Part shown: piece by piece, positions 35,216 to 47,468 of the stretch
Layout: every line of letters starts with the position of its first letter
Position numbering within the stretch: position 1 is the first letter of the stretch
Assembly (NCBI GenBank): GCA_015501605.1
Contig: JADNRZ010000039.1
Coordinates: 124,001-188,000 of the forward strand
Direction: 5' to 3'
DNA: 64,000 nt
DNA from: Panaeolus papilionaceus
Lineage: Eukaryota; Basidiomycota; Agaricomycetes; Agaricales
Translations under genes and position numbers: made by a program
The notes under the pieces: generated by a model
Seen by the model: the letters and a program-made list of their open reading frames with translations, nothing else
What the model was told of the DNA's origin: nothing
Databases searched by the model: none

Positions 35216-35603
35216 GGGTGTTGTCGCGACCGTCGCGATCTAACAGGCTAGGGGAACGAGGTTGAATTGATCGTTATCGTGATTTTGTGTGACATCGTTG
35301 ACAACCTCGAACCAAGCATGCTACTTCGTTCTAACATTATATTCGGGACTTTTGGAAAGTTATCTCCCTCATTTTGTACGATGAGTACATGATATCAAGT
35401 TGAAAAATAGGAGCACTCTCGACGACGTATAAATCAATGATGAGCTTTATGAATTGACAGGACTGGGGAGCCAAGCACTGATCCATGATATATATAAAGA
35501 AGGCACACAAGCCTGAAGCTTACTGGCTCACGAGAGTCGATTTGAAAGATATGTTACCATCGCATGAATTAGCTCCCTACTCTTCGGAGCTTAATTCAAA
35601 CTC

Positions 35604-35725
35604 AAGCCCCTGTCTTCAGGGCCGTGCCAAAGCAAAGTGGGGGGGGGGGACCAGATCACGTGCCTCGTGCAGCGCTGATCGAGCACCCCCGATTTGGAAA
35701 TACCCAACTTTGACCACTCAGTCTC
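35604..35725. promoter_or_regulatory. Bidirectional promoter core, copy 6 (F2 / H pseudogene 7)
   Basis: aagcccctgtcttcagggccg, agatCACGTGcctcg, cccgatttggaaatacccaactttgacc. A run of ten G at 35640-35649 interrupts it. Confidence 0.5.
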
Positions 35726-36660
35726 TTACTGACGTCCTCCTTCTCTCCTCTCTCTATTGCTGTTCAGATATCTATTGAAAATTTGAACGCCTTGGAAGAA
35801 GGGATATTGGGGATGGTGTGGGCCGTGTGGTTGCAGTGACTGGATCCCATAGGACGGGAACCAGACTGCCTTGGCATACACATTTTTTCAAAGGATCTGA
35901 CTGCGTACAAGTGAGTCAATTATTCTGGTCCCCTTTTGCTTGACCTATATCTGACGCCTCTCAAACGATCTCAGTGTATTTAGGTATAATAATGCGAATC
36001 TTATAGTGTGTTTAACACCACAAGCTTCCCGCCATCCCTGTCTGTCTCTCATCTGCGCTAGATTACATGTTCATCTAAGAGCGCGCCAGTGGTTCTGTAT
36101 TTGGACCAAAAATTGTCTCCAGAGTCGGAATAGGAAGTACCAATCTCATATTGGAGGACGAGAAAGAAGAGATGGACTCTGTGGAAAGGAATTTCAAGCT
36201 TGAAGATTCAGAGCAGTCATACGATGTGACACTCTTCCCTGGGCTCTTAACATTTGGTCAAGAAGTGTTGAAGGAGAATAATAAGGTGGAAACACGGATT
36301 CCGACGTCTTCGGTGAGCACACCCGTCATGTTTTATCACTCCATTTTATTAACTCATTCCTGCACTAAAGACTTCCCGCCGTTAAGGTCTCTTTCGCCCT
36401 CTCTCTTACATCCTTATGTGACACATGGCACCACCAACGTGTTCGCAACCTAGGTGTGCACTAAATCTAGACGACGGTGACTGGCAAAGTTTGTTAATTT
36501 ATTTCATTGACGGCTGAGATGCTGACGACATGGTGAAACCAGGTAGAGGACTACCTCAATAGTAATGCCAGCTGCACAGACGTTAAGCTCGTCATGCTGC
36601 AGGGGTTGATGTCAGAGAGCGGAGCAGGAGGGTTTGTCTGCGCTGGTGGTTGTCGGGGCG
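35726..36660 (+). pseudogene. H pseudogene 7, mostly leader
   Basis: The leader and UTR intron are recognisable at 35880-35985 (tttcaaaggatctgactgcgtac, gtgagtcaattattctgg...cagtgtatttag). Only short pieces of H coding sequence remain, near 36570-36640, before P unit copy 4. The interval 36080-36470 holds a 100-codon plus ORF (36151-36453, MEDEKEEMDSVERNFKLEDSE) that does not match H and has no recognised domain. Confidence 0.5.
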
Positions 36661-37727
36661 GCACGAGGAAAACGTGGGCTAAAAGCATCGGGTAGTTGTA
36701 CTGGTCACATATGTGGCTATGAGCGGTGGATCATCGTTTTTGGGGAACGTAGACGATGGAATCGGAGGGATACTCTCCTTGGTAGTCTCCCGTAGTCAGA
36801 TATATGCATCTCAGTGTGGCTTCTATACCTCCTCTGTCTGCAACTGTGGTTCAACCATCCTCCGATGTCTCAACACCCCAAACGATGTTACTATGCCACG
36901 CCACTTTCTTCAACCCGACTTGTGATTGTATCACTAAATCTTTTGTAAGTACCGGCCAATACTGCCCTTCCCGCATCCCCAATTGACTCACGATACTTAC
37001 CTGTGATCCCTAGGTGCTTGGAATCTGTATGGCGACTCGCCAGCACGATAAGAAATGGTGATCACTCATCCCCTTGCCTGCCACGTCATTAATTTCATTA
37101 TAGATTTCTTCCCCCCTCCTGCTACGACTATGCCATGACCAGAGGACATGGTTATGTTGTTGGTTTACTCGACGCAACAGTGAGGTCAATACCCCGCACA
37201 GCTCAGTCGAGAGTTGAAAAAGTGTGATGTTGCCGTTGGGAGAGGAAACTGATGGCAGGGTGACGTTGGAGTCGCAGCCACTTTGGCCTCTACCAGAAGC
37301 CTGGATCCACGAGTGGACCTCACCCTTTTGTAAGAGGAACATTGTCATCGTATGCTGCCCTTCATTGAATTTTGTTGGCTCTAGGTGTTGCTGACAGTCC
37401 AGGAAGCGTCGTAGTTGAAGGTCGGCGGATTGTCGGATTGGGTCAGGGTCGAGGTCCGACAGAAGTGGGAGTGGTAACTACGATGGGGTTATGATAGTAA
37501 CTCTGAGTACGATTACCGTCAAGGGTGCGAGTGAAAAAATGATTGGGATGTCGATGAAAACATTGGGGGTGGTATAGAGAAAAGAAGCCAGCATGGCGAA
37601 GTTGGATAGCAAGCCGTCGACATGGATTACGGACATTACAACTCATCTGAGGAATGTATATGTGAGTAACATTTTTCTGGGTCTCTGAAGTGCTTGAGCA
37701 CTGACTCTTAATCAGATTACTCAGCGC
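36661..37727 (+). repeat. P unit copy 4
   Basis: Paralogue of 700-1803. It keeps the Cys-containing segment (CGFYTSSVCNCGSTIL near 36817-36865), an intron-like segment with gtaagtaccggcc at 36945 and acceptor ccctag at 37013, and the second intron-like segment (gtaagaggaacattgtc...gctctag, ~37329-37384). A small deletion in the first exon breaks the frame kept in other copies. Decayed. Confidence 0.6.
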
Positions 37728-39733
37728 ATTCACGTTGAATGATGGAGATTTTTAGCTGGCGTTTCATTTTACATTGACTTCTCCGTTTCGCATCCCCATA
37801 TTCGTCCCCAAATCGACCTATGTTTATAGACGCCCCCCTTGCCACCAAATTTTAAATTAATCTTAGCACCTACCAGCGCGATCAGGATGGTTCACCGCCG
37901 TCAATGATGGAATGACACATCATCAATGCGTTGGATTTCTCACTCCTTTAAATATTCGCACCTTTTCCTGTATTCTAACCTCGCAAACCGAGCGGTCGTT
38001 TCTTCTGAATGTGCCCACCCTGGGCTGCTAATCGAGTAATTTTATGGCGCTCTAGGGCGTATCGGGGAGCTACTGGATTGTGCTGGGTGCCTCACCAGAG
38101 AAACGTCGGCGTGATTCGTCCGCTACCGCTTTGACTTCTGTGTCAAGTTTCAACCCAGGCTACAACCATGACCCTCATCCCTGTCTTTTGTGAAATAGCA
38201 ACAGAGACACCTTGCTCTGCTGTCTGTGCGCCGTGTATCTGGTCATTTAGTGTAATCAGGTCGGATGGAAGTAAAGGTTGGGCATGGTTAGCATTTGGAA
38301 GTTAGGGCGAGACTGTAGATGAAGGATAACCAGATCATGCAAGCGCAGCATGAGAACCGCACCATAAACCATCAATTCTCTAAACTTTGGTTCTACCTCA
38401 CCTTGTTGTGCTTTTTTCAAACCTTTTTTAACGCGGCCCCTTGACAACGACACCAGCCAGTCATACTTGCTAATCACATTCCACCTTTTTTGAAGTGACA
38501 AGCCCAAGTTATTGAAGAACTGCAAAGAGTGATTGATTGCAAAGGCCTACTGACAACACAATGTAAATACGATGAGAATCCAATTTACTGCAACAGAAGA
38601 TATTTGGATGCGAAAACATAGGGTAGAATAGACGTTCAATTGATTATGATACAAGAAATAATGTTCGAAGAATGGGAAATTTTCGGTGAGGTTGTATTCT
38701 GAGGGATTGAAGCTGAAATATTGTATCAAGATGGTGATGTGAGACTTACTGGTCAGAGCATCTTAATGAAGTGGAGTTGCGGCTTTTAACTTGCATTTTG
38801 TGGCTTTGTTGTACCATATCGAGCAACGCAGGACGGTATATCCCTGAAGTTTGAACTAAATTCGACCATTCCCGCTCTGGGATCTGTACATCCCTCACAC
38901 AGTTCGGGCCCTGCGCAATCTCTGAATCCCCCACACCTGTGAATTCTTCTCCGCAATTCCACCACAGGGCTCTACCACGACAACGACTCATGAGGGCGAC
39001 TGAGCGGGCCACTCCGAACATGTATCGCAAATTCCTGAAGTGCACCCACTCTAACGCCTTTCTCCACTGCCCGCCTCCCACACGCAGGGCGGCGGTACAA
39101 CTTTGCTATCACAAATCGGGGGTTGCGAAGGATGGAATAAGCTTGCTGATGGTGTGGATGATGAATAGAGTTGAAAGCAGGGCGGGGAGAGGCAGATAAG
39201 ATAGCAAGGGCTAGGGATCGCCGGAATGAGAGAACTTGAGGAGATGGAAAATCCGAGGGACGTGTTCGAAATCAAGGAGCGGGGCTCGAGGGAAGAGTTG
39301 TAATGAAATTCAAACCGTCTTTTGGCGTCGTGTGAAGGTTGGAGTGTTATTCGACCCAATTTCATGCCACCTTCAGCTCGAACGACAGCAAAAATCTGAA
39401 AAACGTCAAAAGAAGAGTGCATAGCAACAATGAAGATGGAGATGAGCTCTGCCTTGTATTCGATAATACACTAAACTATCCGAGGAGTTCCAAATGGTAT
39501 GTTAATCGTTCACATGTCATGACGTCAATTCATATTGCTATGGTCCTCTTTGTGCAGTATCTCTTTCAACTAATTTTATTGCCTGTCACTGCATCATGGG
39601 AATCATATTCAGTCAAGCTCACGTAAAGCCTCAAGGCGTCGTTATGTGCATATATACATATGTACGTTGGATGAGATTCATAGAAATTGGTCGTGTTCCC
39701 CACATCCCCCTCGACCTTTACTATCTCTTCATC
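37728..39733. other. P distal flank, GTPase-type 3' flank and unassigned sequence
   Basis: 37750-37960 repeats the P flank of 11655-11900. 38560-38760 resembles the 3' flanks of G1-G3 (ttcgaagaatgggaaattttcgg; gtgagacttactgg), but the GTPase gene itself is absent. A minus ORF at 38746-39081 (112 codons; LEWVHFRNLRYMFGVARSVAL) and another at 39051-39422 are open but match nothing I know. They may be relics of a separate gene. No support beyond openness. Confidence 0.35.
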
Positions 39734-41169
39734 ATGGACCCCGCCGAGCCAACTGACGCATTAGTAAATTTTCCCTCTGGGTTGGACCCTGCCTTCTTCA
39801 AGAAACTCGACTATACCAGAGTTTCTGGACCCGTTTCCGTAAAACAAGTCTCAAAACTAGGGCGGATAAATGGAAGCGATAAATTTGTCTTGTTCGTGTA
39901 AGTGCGTGGTCCTACTGCGAGATTTAACTTACGATCGCACGAATAGCCTGCTTGGCCCGACTGGATCAGGGAAGAGTAGTGTAAGCCTCTGAATCATAAT
40001 AACTGTTCGGTGAACGACCACTTACAAAATGGCATCACCGATCCTGTTGTCGGCAGTTCATCGAATCAATCGCTGCAAACACGTCACTCGGTCTTTCCAG
40101 CAATGGACTAGAAGGGTTCACACAAACCATATCCATGTACCGAATCATAAATGCCTGGAATAATGGCGGCAACCCGATTTATCTTGTAGATGTCCCTGGG
40201 TTCGCAGATAGTAAGATATCGGTGAACAGAATAGTTTCCATGTTGAAGGAGACGCTTCAAGCACACCTAGAGTGAGTCCTCGTCATCTCTTCTTTCCTTT
40301 AATATGCTTACCTGATAACTAGAGGCCGATTCTTTTATATTCTTTACTTCACGCCGATCGACAAACCACGCTTGTCTGGAAGTCAACGAAGGGTGCTCCG
40401 AACTTTCCAAGCACTGACAGGGACCCCATCAGGACAAAGTGTCACCATCGTAACCACGATGTGGGACTTGATTTGGAGCGAAACAGCAAGGGCACGCGCA
40501 GAGAGCAATTTTAGGCAGTTTCAGGACGAGATATGGAAAGTATAGTCGTCTCTCTTGGCTTTCGTGGTGTTCCTCGTCATTCACATTCGTGATATCTATT
40601 AGGACTATACCTCCAATGGAACCAAAGTTGTCCAGTATTATCGTACACAGGAGTCGGCTCTGGGTATTTTAGAGGAGGCGTTTTCACGCCTGGGCTACAT
40701 TTTCACGCTGGTGCAAACAATTTCACGGCCCCTTTCTCAAACCCCCTTCGCACTAAATCTATACGAAGACCTCCAAACACGGATTCAAGATTGGAGATTG
40801 CAGGAAACAACCATTCAGTCGAGTTTGAAGGGCGCAAGAGAGCGATCAAACGAGAAACTCATAGCTGCTCTTATTCCGAAACTTGAGGAAGCGCAGAGCT
40901 GTCTTGCGAAATTCGAAGAGGAGCTGCGAGACTTCGGACTGGTATCTGATATTCCTCCTTCATCCGAACCCGCAGATGATATCCCTACATCGGTCTCACC
41001 CACCCCTAAACCCACTGATGCTGTCCCTATGTCTGTCATACCAACCCCCAGACCCTCCAATTCCAACCCTGTGCCCGTTACAGCAACCCCACATCCCATG
41101 ATGCCAAAGAAAGGGCTCTTCACAAGGGCCGTCGAGTCAGTGAAACGATTGGAAAATAAATTCAAATGA
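39734..41169 (+). CDS. G-domain GTPase with coiled coil, proline-rich linker and basic tail (G4)
   Basis: Five exons: 39734-39897, 39947-39980, 40057-40271, 40323-40539 and 40603-41169, 398 aa, all phases consistent. The microexon encodes GPTGSGKSS (about 58-66). DVPGF lies in exon 3 and IVTTMWD in exon 4, both in the family positions. The N-terminus is about 15-20 residues longer than in G1-G3 (MDPAEPTDALVNF). The coiled coil is ~230-300. The linker has three degenerate repeats of the type PTSVSPTPKPTDAVPMSV, and the tail is basic (GLFTRAVESVKRLENKFK). It is more diverged from G1-G3 than those are from each other, lies on the other strand, and has no H relic beside it. Intact; function unknown. 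Confidence 0.86.
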
Positions 41170-42604
41170 TTGATTCAGCATAGCCAGTAGGGCTCTTGCT
41201 ACAATATACATAGAATAATAATCATGATATGTCCGCGAATGCTCGGAGAAGTAACAAATCGGACCCATGAGACTAGGGAACGCGAGCTCTCATAACTAGA
41301 CCCAGATACTATGGTAAACCATGTGTACATTGGGATTTGTAACAATTCTCTTGTCACATCTTCTGGTGTTACTGGGACAACACTTAGAAATGAGCCGCGA
41401 ATTCTGAGAAATTTGTATTCTTCTGTAGTCGTTAACATCATAGTGACGGTCCTCTGATATGGAATGAGAGATGAGATTCAGAGGTGGTTGTCAAGAGGAA
41501 AAAGACTGTTCGTGCGATGTAGATGGCACATATAGTCTCAAGAAACGCACAGGATGAGGCCACTTTATCGGACATTGACGACCATAAAGTAACAGGTCAC
41601 TTGTTCGTCTTTATCAATAGCAGGCTAAGAGACACATCATAGTCGTAGAAATCTTAACAACGAAAGAGGTTCTACGTTTGAACAATTAGCACAACGCATT
41701 CGATGAGGGTTGTTAAGTTTTAATTCTGTCCAATGCAATATTTTAAGGAATTACTTGTGCCCAACGAACCAATCAGCCAGAGAAAGGTAGGGACACCTTG
41801 CTCTCGTTGAGGCTAACAGTAAATGGGCACAGTGCGCCTGAGACCTGTTCCCTCATTTTACTAACCTTTGAATTGTCATGCTCTTCCTTTTCGAAGAGGA
41901 CTGCCAGACCAGTCAACTGATATGCGAGTCCGTTCTTTGATTCCAATGCGAAATTTGTGGCGAAATAAGAATATGAACCTGAGAGGGGGTAGCGACGACC
42001 AAGTTTGAGGGAGATAAACGTATCTAGAAGTCGTCGTATCACGACGTTGTGGTGTTCGAAGCTGTCTGTGGAAGAGAGGGAAGATTCGGCCAAATATAAG
42101 GGACAGTCTTCAGCACAGCCATTCGTAAACAGGCTTACTCATATCGTCGGATAAGCCAAATGTGACAGACTACATTCGTTTGCATATTGTTTTGCACACA
42201 ACAATTTCTAAAATCTTGTTTATTTGGATATTGATTGACACCTATCCAGGGTCATCGTCAGCAGAGCCCTGATGAAATGCTTCGTCCAACTCAATCCTCG
42301 AGAGACTCAGGTTAGTAAATGCCTAATATACTTCACAAAAAGGTAGGATAGTAACCTACATGGGCTACAAACGACAAAAAGTGAGGCAGTTAAATGCTTC
42401 TGGTGAACAGAAGGCGAGAGGCAAATGCCCCTATCGAGGAGATGTGACGTTCGGCATCATTCAAAACACGACCAAGCAAGATTTTAAAAATATTGTTGTG
42501 CAAAACAATATGCAAACGACTGTAAGTTATTCCTGTCTCTCGCACCTCTCTATCTTGACTTGGACTCACAAACGCGTTCCCTATCGGTGTCAATAAGATA
42601 CAAG
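41170..42604. other. G4-G5 intergenic region with one weak minus ORF
   Basis: A minus ORF at 41773-42093 (107 codons; YQLTGLAVLFEKEEHDNSK) has protein-like composition but no ATG start, no recognised domain and no visible upstream exon. The plus ORF at 42360-42596 ends just before G5. A possible 5' UTR intron of G5 is gtaagttattcc...aataag (about 42522-42598). Nothing else is seen. Confidence 0.35.
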
Positions 42605-43958
42605 ATGAACACTGGTCGACAAGTCAAGTTCAATCATCTCACGTTTTCTGGAGCAGTCTCGGTAGAACAGGTTGAAAAGATCATAGAATCAAAAGGATAT
42701 ATCCTCTACGTGTAGGCCCTCGTTACTCTGCCGAGATGGTAAATCAAACTTGAATTACTAGATTACTCGGGCCAACTGGATCAGGAAAGAGCTCGGTGAG
42801 TTGTAGAGCACAATCAATCGCACGATGATTCGCAAATGTTAAGGCCTGATATCGTTTCAACTAGTTCATTGAGGCAGTCGCTTCAGACACCTCACTCTGT
42901 CTATCCAGCAGCAGCCTGGAAGGGTTTACACAGTCAATAAACATCTATCGAATCTTAAACGTAGTAAAGAACCAGCGACTTCCCATTTATCTTGTCGACG
43001 TTCCCGGTTTTGCGGATAACAGAATCTCGACCATCAGCATTGTTTCCATGCTAAAAGAGCTCATTCAAACAACCAGGTAAGACGCTGAGCTTCTGCGTTG
43101 TGCCAACCGCTGACTTTGCTAAAAGGGTATACACATTCCGCATTCTATATCTCGTGCCTATCAACAATCCGCGTCTACCTGGAAGTCAACGACGCCTTCT
43201 GCAAACCCTCGGTGCGCTAACTGGAATCGACTCTGCAGAGCTGATAACTATTGTTTCCACTATGTGGGACTCTATTTGGGGAGAAAACGCAAAGACACGA
43301 GCAGAAAGTAATTTCAACCAACTTCGAAACGAGATTTGGAAGGTATGAGGTTTTCAGGAGACTCTCATGATATTGGATATGTGAATCTTACTGTTTGGTC
43401 GTAACCGCTTATTAGGATTATATCGACAACGGAAGTCGTATTGTCAGATTTGAGAACACCCAGGAGTCCGCACTAACAATTCTGGATGAAACTGTGAATG
43501 TTCAACAGTATGGCGATTTCCACCTCAGAAAATCAATCGCACTTCCCCTCCGAGAAACGTCATTTGCTTCAAATATATATGATAATCTCCACATACGGAT
43601 CCAGAACCTCGAGATACAACAGGCCAACATCCAGTCGGAGCTTCAAGTGGCAATGGAACGATCCGAGGAAGAGCTGGTGGCAGTACTGCTTCCCCGACTT
43701 GAGGAAGTTCAAGCACTTCTAGCCGAATTTGAACAGGAACTGCAAGATTTTGGATCAGCTCCTGACCTTCCACTGACTGTGGGTGGAGATACGGCGCAAT
43801 CTCACACCCCCCTGTCTCATTCTTATCTGCACATTAAAAATCCAATCATCACCAGCCCTGGATCTAAGAAGCCAAAAGGAGGTGTCTTCATACGAGCTGT
43901 CGATTTAGCGAAGCGCTGGGGAAAGAGGCATGACAAACATCGAGAGGATTGTCATTAG
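42605..43958 (+). CDS. G-domain GTPase (G5)
   Basis: Five exons: 42605-42711, 42762-42795, 42865-43076, 43126-43342 and 43416-43958, 370 aa. Exons 2-4 have the lengths seen in G1 (34, 212, 217 nt). Motifs: GPTGSGKSS in the microexon, DVPGF in exon 3, IVSTMWD in exon 4. A coiled coil (NLEIQQANIQSELQ...EEVQALLAEFEQELQ) is followed by a short Pro/Ser-rich linker and a basic tail (VFIRAVDLAKRWGKRHDKHR). Start MNTGRQVKF is the only in-frame ATG before the conserved SGAVSVEQV block. Same orientation as G4, 1.4 kb downstream, so probably a tandem duplicate. Intact. Confidence 0.85.
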
Positions 43959-44062
43959 TGATAAATGTTTGAATATAGACATCTGCTCTATCTACACATA
44001 TACATATACTCTGTGATTCGTCGTTTCCAAATTAGTGTCTGTTGATTTTCTGCCTTTATCAT

Positions 44063-44773
44063 TGATGAGCAGCGCCCTCACCTGAACCTGTAATTCACCA
44101 TTTTCGCATTTCACTTTCACGCACTTTCACGCACGCACTTCAAATCACGGCGCTCATCCATCCCGGTTATCACGGCTTCATCACCAACTCACGGAGCTAT
44201 CGTATAACTACAACTAGTACAAGCGTCGCTCGTTAGCATTAGGGCCATCAGCCGCCACAACACAAAACCAAACGGGATGGCCTCGACCACCGTACCTTAC
44301 TTACAACCACGCACCTCATGATGCGTGCGGGCGTTAAGTCCGTTTACTTCATCACTTTCTTTAACATTTACCCTCGTTTTTATATTCCAACTCCCATTTC
44401 CTCTCACTTCACCCCTCCTCTTTACCATTTATAGTTGTTTCTTTTGTTTCAAATCCTTTCTTGTGCGCTGCGGCGCATTCTTATTTCGTTTCGAACCCCC
44501 CTAGTTAGTAGTATAGCTCCGATTCGAGCTTGTACATAGTCTACGAGGTTTCGTAAAAATACTACAGCTTACTTTTATGCCAATATCTCAGAGTTCGTCT
44601 CAGCTTTAGGAAGTGTCCTTTGCTTCAAATGTCGTTATATTTCTACTCTACGAAGGCCTAGTTATTTACGGAAACACGCAAACGCACCCTCAGAGCGACT
44701 CTTACGACGTTGACCTCACACCGGTCATCAAGTGTGATTTGTTTTCGTGCTTGAAGGCGTCGTACGCACATCA
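44063..44773 (+). mobile_element. Solo-LTR-like element, copy 2, with 4-bp target duplication
   Basis: 711 bp starting TGATG and ending CATCA, flanked by tcat on both sides (44059-44062 and 44774-44777). It is alignable along its length with 31207-31880 (gagcagcgc, ttcttgtgcgctncggcgc, gtacatagtcta, ttcgtaaaaatactacagct, cagagcgactctt-cgacgttgacctcac). It differs mainly by a ~40-bp insertion near 44210-44290. Located ~100 bp after the G5 stop codon. Confidence 0.75.
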
Positions 44774-44946
44774 TCATGAGTCAATACAGGTCTAGATCGC
44801 ACCACTAATGTGGGTTGAGTCATCAACCGAAGTTCGTGCTCATTTTCTTTCATGGCTAATACATTAATAGTTTTAAATACGCTACTGTGGGAGTAGAAAA
44901 AGATGTCCCATAGTATTGGTCACTGGAAACCTGTTAGAATAAAAGC

Positions 44947-46765
44947 CTAAAGCGCCCTCTTTCTGAACCACTTCCTTCCGCGACTCCTGGCAACCTGGAC
45001 CAGGCGGTGAGTTAGTTCCTTTAGAAGGAGCATGCGAGAGGGTTGCATTTGAAGAGTACTCGTTGGGGGATGATGATCGGGAATTGGATCTGGACGAAGA
45101 GTGGCAAGGTCTGCTGGTGCTACTTTACCCCACTCATCATGGGTGGCATAGATAACTGGGAGGGGGATCACGGGTTCCTCTGGGGTCGCCATTTTGGTCG
45201 TATTCCGTTCTCTAATACTAGAGCGTGGATCGACAGAGTCAATGATATGTTGGGCTTGTACAGCTAATGGGGATAGGTGGCTTTCTTGTATCGAGGAACG
45301 TGCATCGTGAAGTGTCACATCCAAGTCAGGAGGGATATCAATGGACGGAGGTGATGCAGGGAGGGAATTTGAATCCTCAACATCGTCGATGGAACGAACA
45401 TTCACAGAATTAAACTCCTCGACTGCGATAGACGACGTTCAAAAATTGTGAAAGTCGTTTGCTTGTGCCCTGTATAGCTTCAATTGAGACTTGAAGACGT
45501 TGACGGACCTCTTCAAAACCAGAAGGAACATCTTTGAAGTCGGTAAATTGCTTACTAAAGTTCTCCAATATCCCTTCTTTATCAGCTTTATTCTTCTTCA
45601 GGACGGCTTTGAGGTCGGCGTTCGTATACTCGTCCACTTGCGATATCTCGAATTCTATCGTTTGCATTTTTTGTAGTGCGCTTTCGATACGCTCATGCAA
45701 GTCTTGATATAGGGGACCAGATGCCCAAGATATCGAGGTTTCAAAAATCGTGGCATACTTAATATGATCGTTCATGGCCTCAAGGGCAAAGATCCTGGTA
45801 TTCGTAAAGCTGAAAGGGAGATTTCCCACTGGCCGAACAAAGTCCTATAGAATGCAAGTAAGTGGCTGCGAAGTCCACTCAGATGAAGCGAGAACAAGTT
45901 ACCTTACAAATATCGTCCCTCATTTGTGCAAAGTTTGACTCTGCGCGTTTTTGGGTCCGGTCATTGTAGAGAGTGTCCACGAATGCGCTTTGAGCATTGC
46001 GATTGTCCGACGCCGGCTTCCAGGCAACCTCGGTTCCGTAATTGGCGTCAAAAAAAGGACTTTGTGAAAGCGCCGTAGCCTAATTGAAATATTTGCTTAA
46101 AAGATTTGCACATCATGCAAGGAAGTACCTACTTTTTAGCCACCAGCCTCCAGCTTTCAACCATCGTCACAATTTCAATTTCGGAGAACTTGCTGTTGGA
46201 AAAACTAGGAGTATCGACGGGGTAAACTGGTCGATCCTGTCGAGTGACATTGACAAGTCTGTAAGCGTTTACGCTCTGGGTGTATTCTGCGAGCTGATTG
46301 CTCGAGATCGAGAGGGGCTGCTGTTTGCCTCCTAGTGCTTCAATGAACTTCGAGACACCAGTTCTTAAGCTAAATCATCGTTAATGGTGACCATGGTATC
46401 TGGCTTACGGACTCGGAGCTTTTCCCGGCGCCTGTAGGACCCATGAGTCTGTAAAACAATTCACAGATTGTGTAGGTGTAGAGATGACTTAAAAAAAAGG
46501 AAATTCTTTATACGCACAAATAAAGGTAGGCATATGATGGAATGGGGGTGGTGGGTTGGACGGGTTCGACTGAAATATCGCCCGTGATGTCGAGACTTCC
46601 GAGTTCCACAGTCTTCACTACTAAAATTGACGTGAATACGAGTGATCTACGCCGACAAAGATTGCGAAAGGGCAGATGGATGTCACAAAGAAAGATGTTA
46701 TACAGAGTCGAGCGAGTGTCAATTTCAAAGGGCAGGTCGCCACCATAGAACTTCTTCTCATCCAC
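44947..46765 (-). pseudogene. Divergent, probably decayed G-domain GTPase (G6)
   Basis: Exons proposed: 46765-46518, 46448-46409, 46347-46133, 46079-45903 and 45844-45410. P-loop GPTGAGKSS is intact. Exon 3 keeps LSISSNQLAEYTQSVNAYRLVNV but reads DTPSF where the family has DVPGF. Exon 4 is 40 nt shorter than the 217-nt family exon, which shifts the frame between PITEPRLPGSRRR (one frame) and RAESNFAQMRDDICK (another), and TMWD is lost. A second frame change near 45408 separates the coiled coil from a typical basic tail (LVQVARSRGRKWFRKRAL, ending at 44947). An alternative donor inside exon 3 could bypass the first shift. It is divergent from the intact H gene. Confidence 0.65.
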
Positions 46766-47052
46766 ATCACATGCACACGAATTGGTACCTTATCGCGTAA
46801 AAAGGTTAACAGGTAGACGTCAGTAGATCGATTTTTCTATTATTATCGGTTCATAACTCACCTGGGATAGCGTTGCGGTTCACGCCATTCCAGACTTCTC
46901 TCGTATTGTATTGGCTATATGACCTGATGCTCTTCGGGGGACTCGTCTCTCCTGCTAACAGAATTTATTATCAGATAAAGTATAAATACCAGACGAACCG
47001 TATCCATGTTTCAAGCGCATTCGCAAGGACAACCGTTCGCTCCCCTCGAGCC

Positions 47053-47170
47053 CCAGCCCCTATCTGCCGCGACGCGCTCAGCCTAACTGGGCACGTGCCA
47101 TGATAATTAGCCGGAACTCCACCACACAGCCCAAATATGGAAATAGCAGCGTTGGCTCGTGGCGTCACTG
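47053..47170. promoter_or_regulatory. Bidirectional promoter core, parental copy (G6 / H)
   Basis: cagcccctatctgccgcgacgcg, gggCACGTGcca, cccaaatatggaaatagcagcgttggctcgtggcgtcac. It lies in the ~700-bp gap between the divergent starts of G6 and H. It is the form from which six other copies in the window are recognisable. Confidence 0.6.
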
Positions 47171-47468
47171 CTCTCAATCCATCCACCCTCATTGCTGACC
47201 ACCTCCACCACCTCCTCCAACGACATCCTCCTCTTCTTTTGTTCTGTTTGTTGAGCTGTTGATTTTTGGTTTAAAGGGTTTTTATTATAGGTTCTACAGG
47301 CTATAACGAGGATTAACGAGAATTTGAGAACAAGGTGAGTTGACCCTAGATCTCCAACTTCAACTACACCTTCTAACCATTTCTTTCAATTAAACTCAGG
47401 CGCTATTTACAGCTGTACTAAATCACCACATCTACATTTCATAAGCCAATCCACGGGCCAGGACTTTG

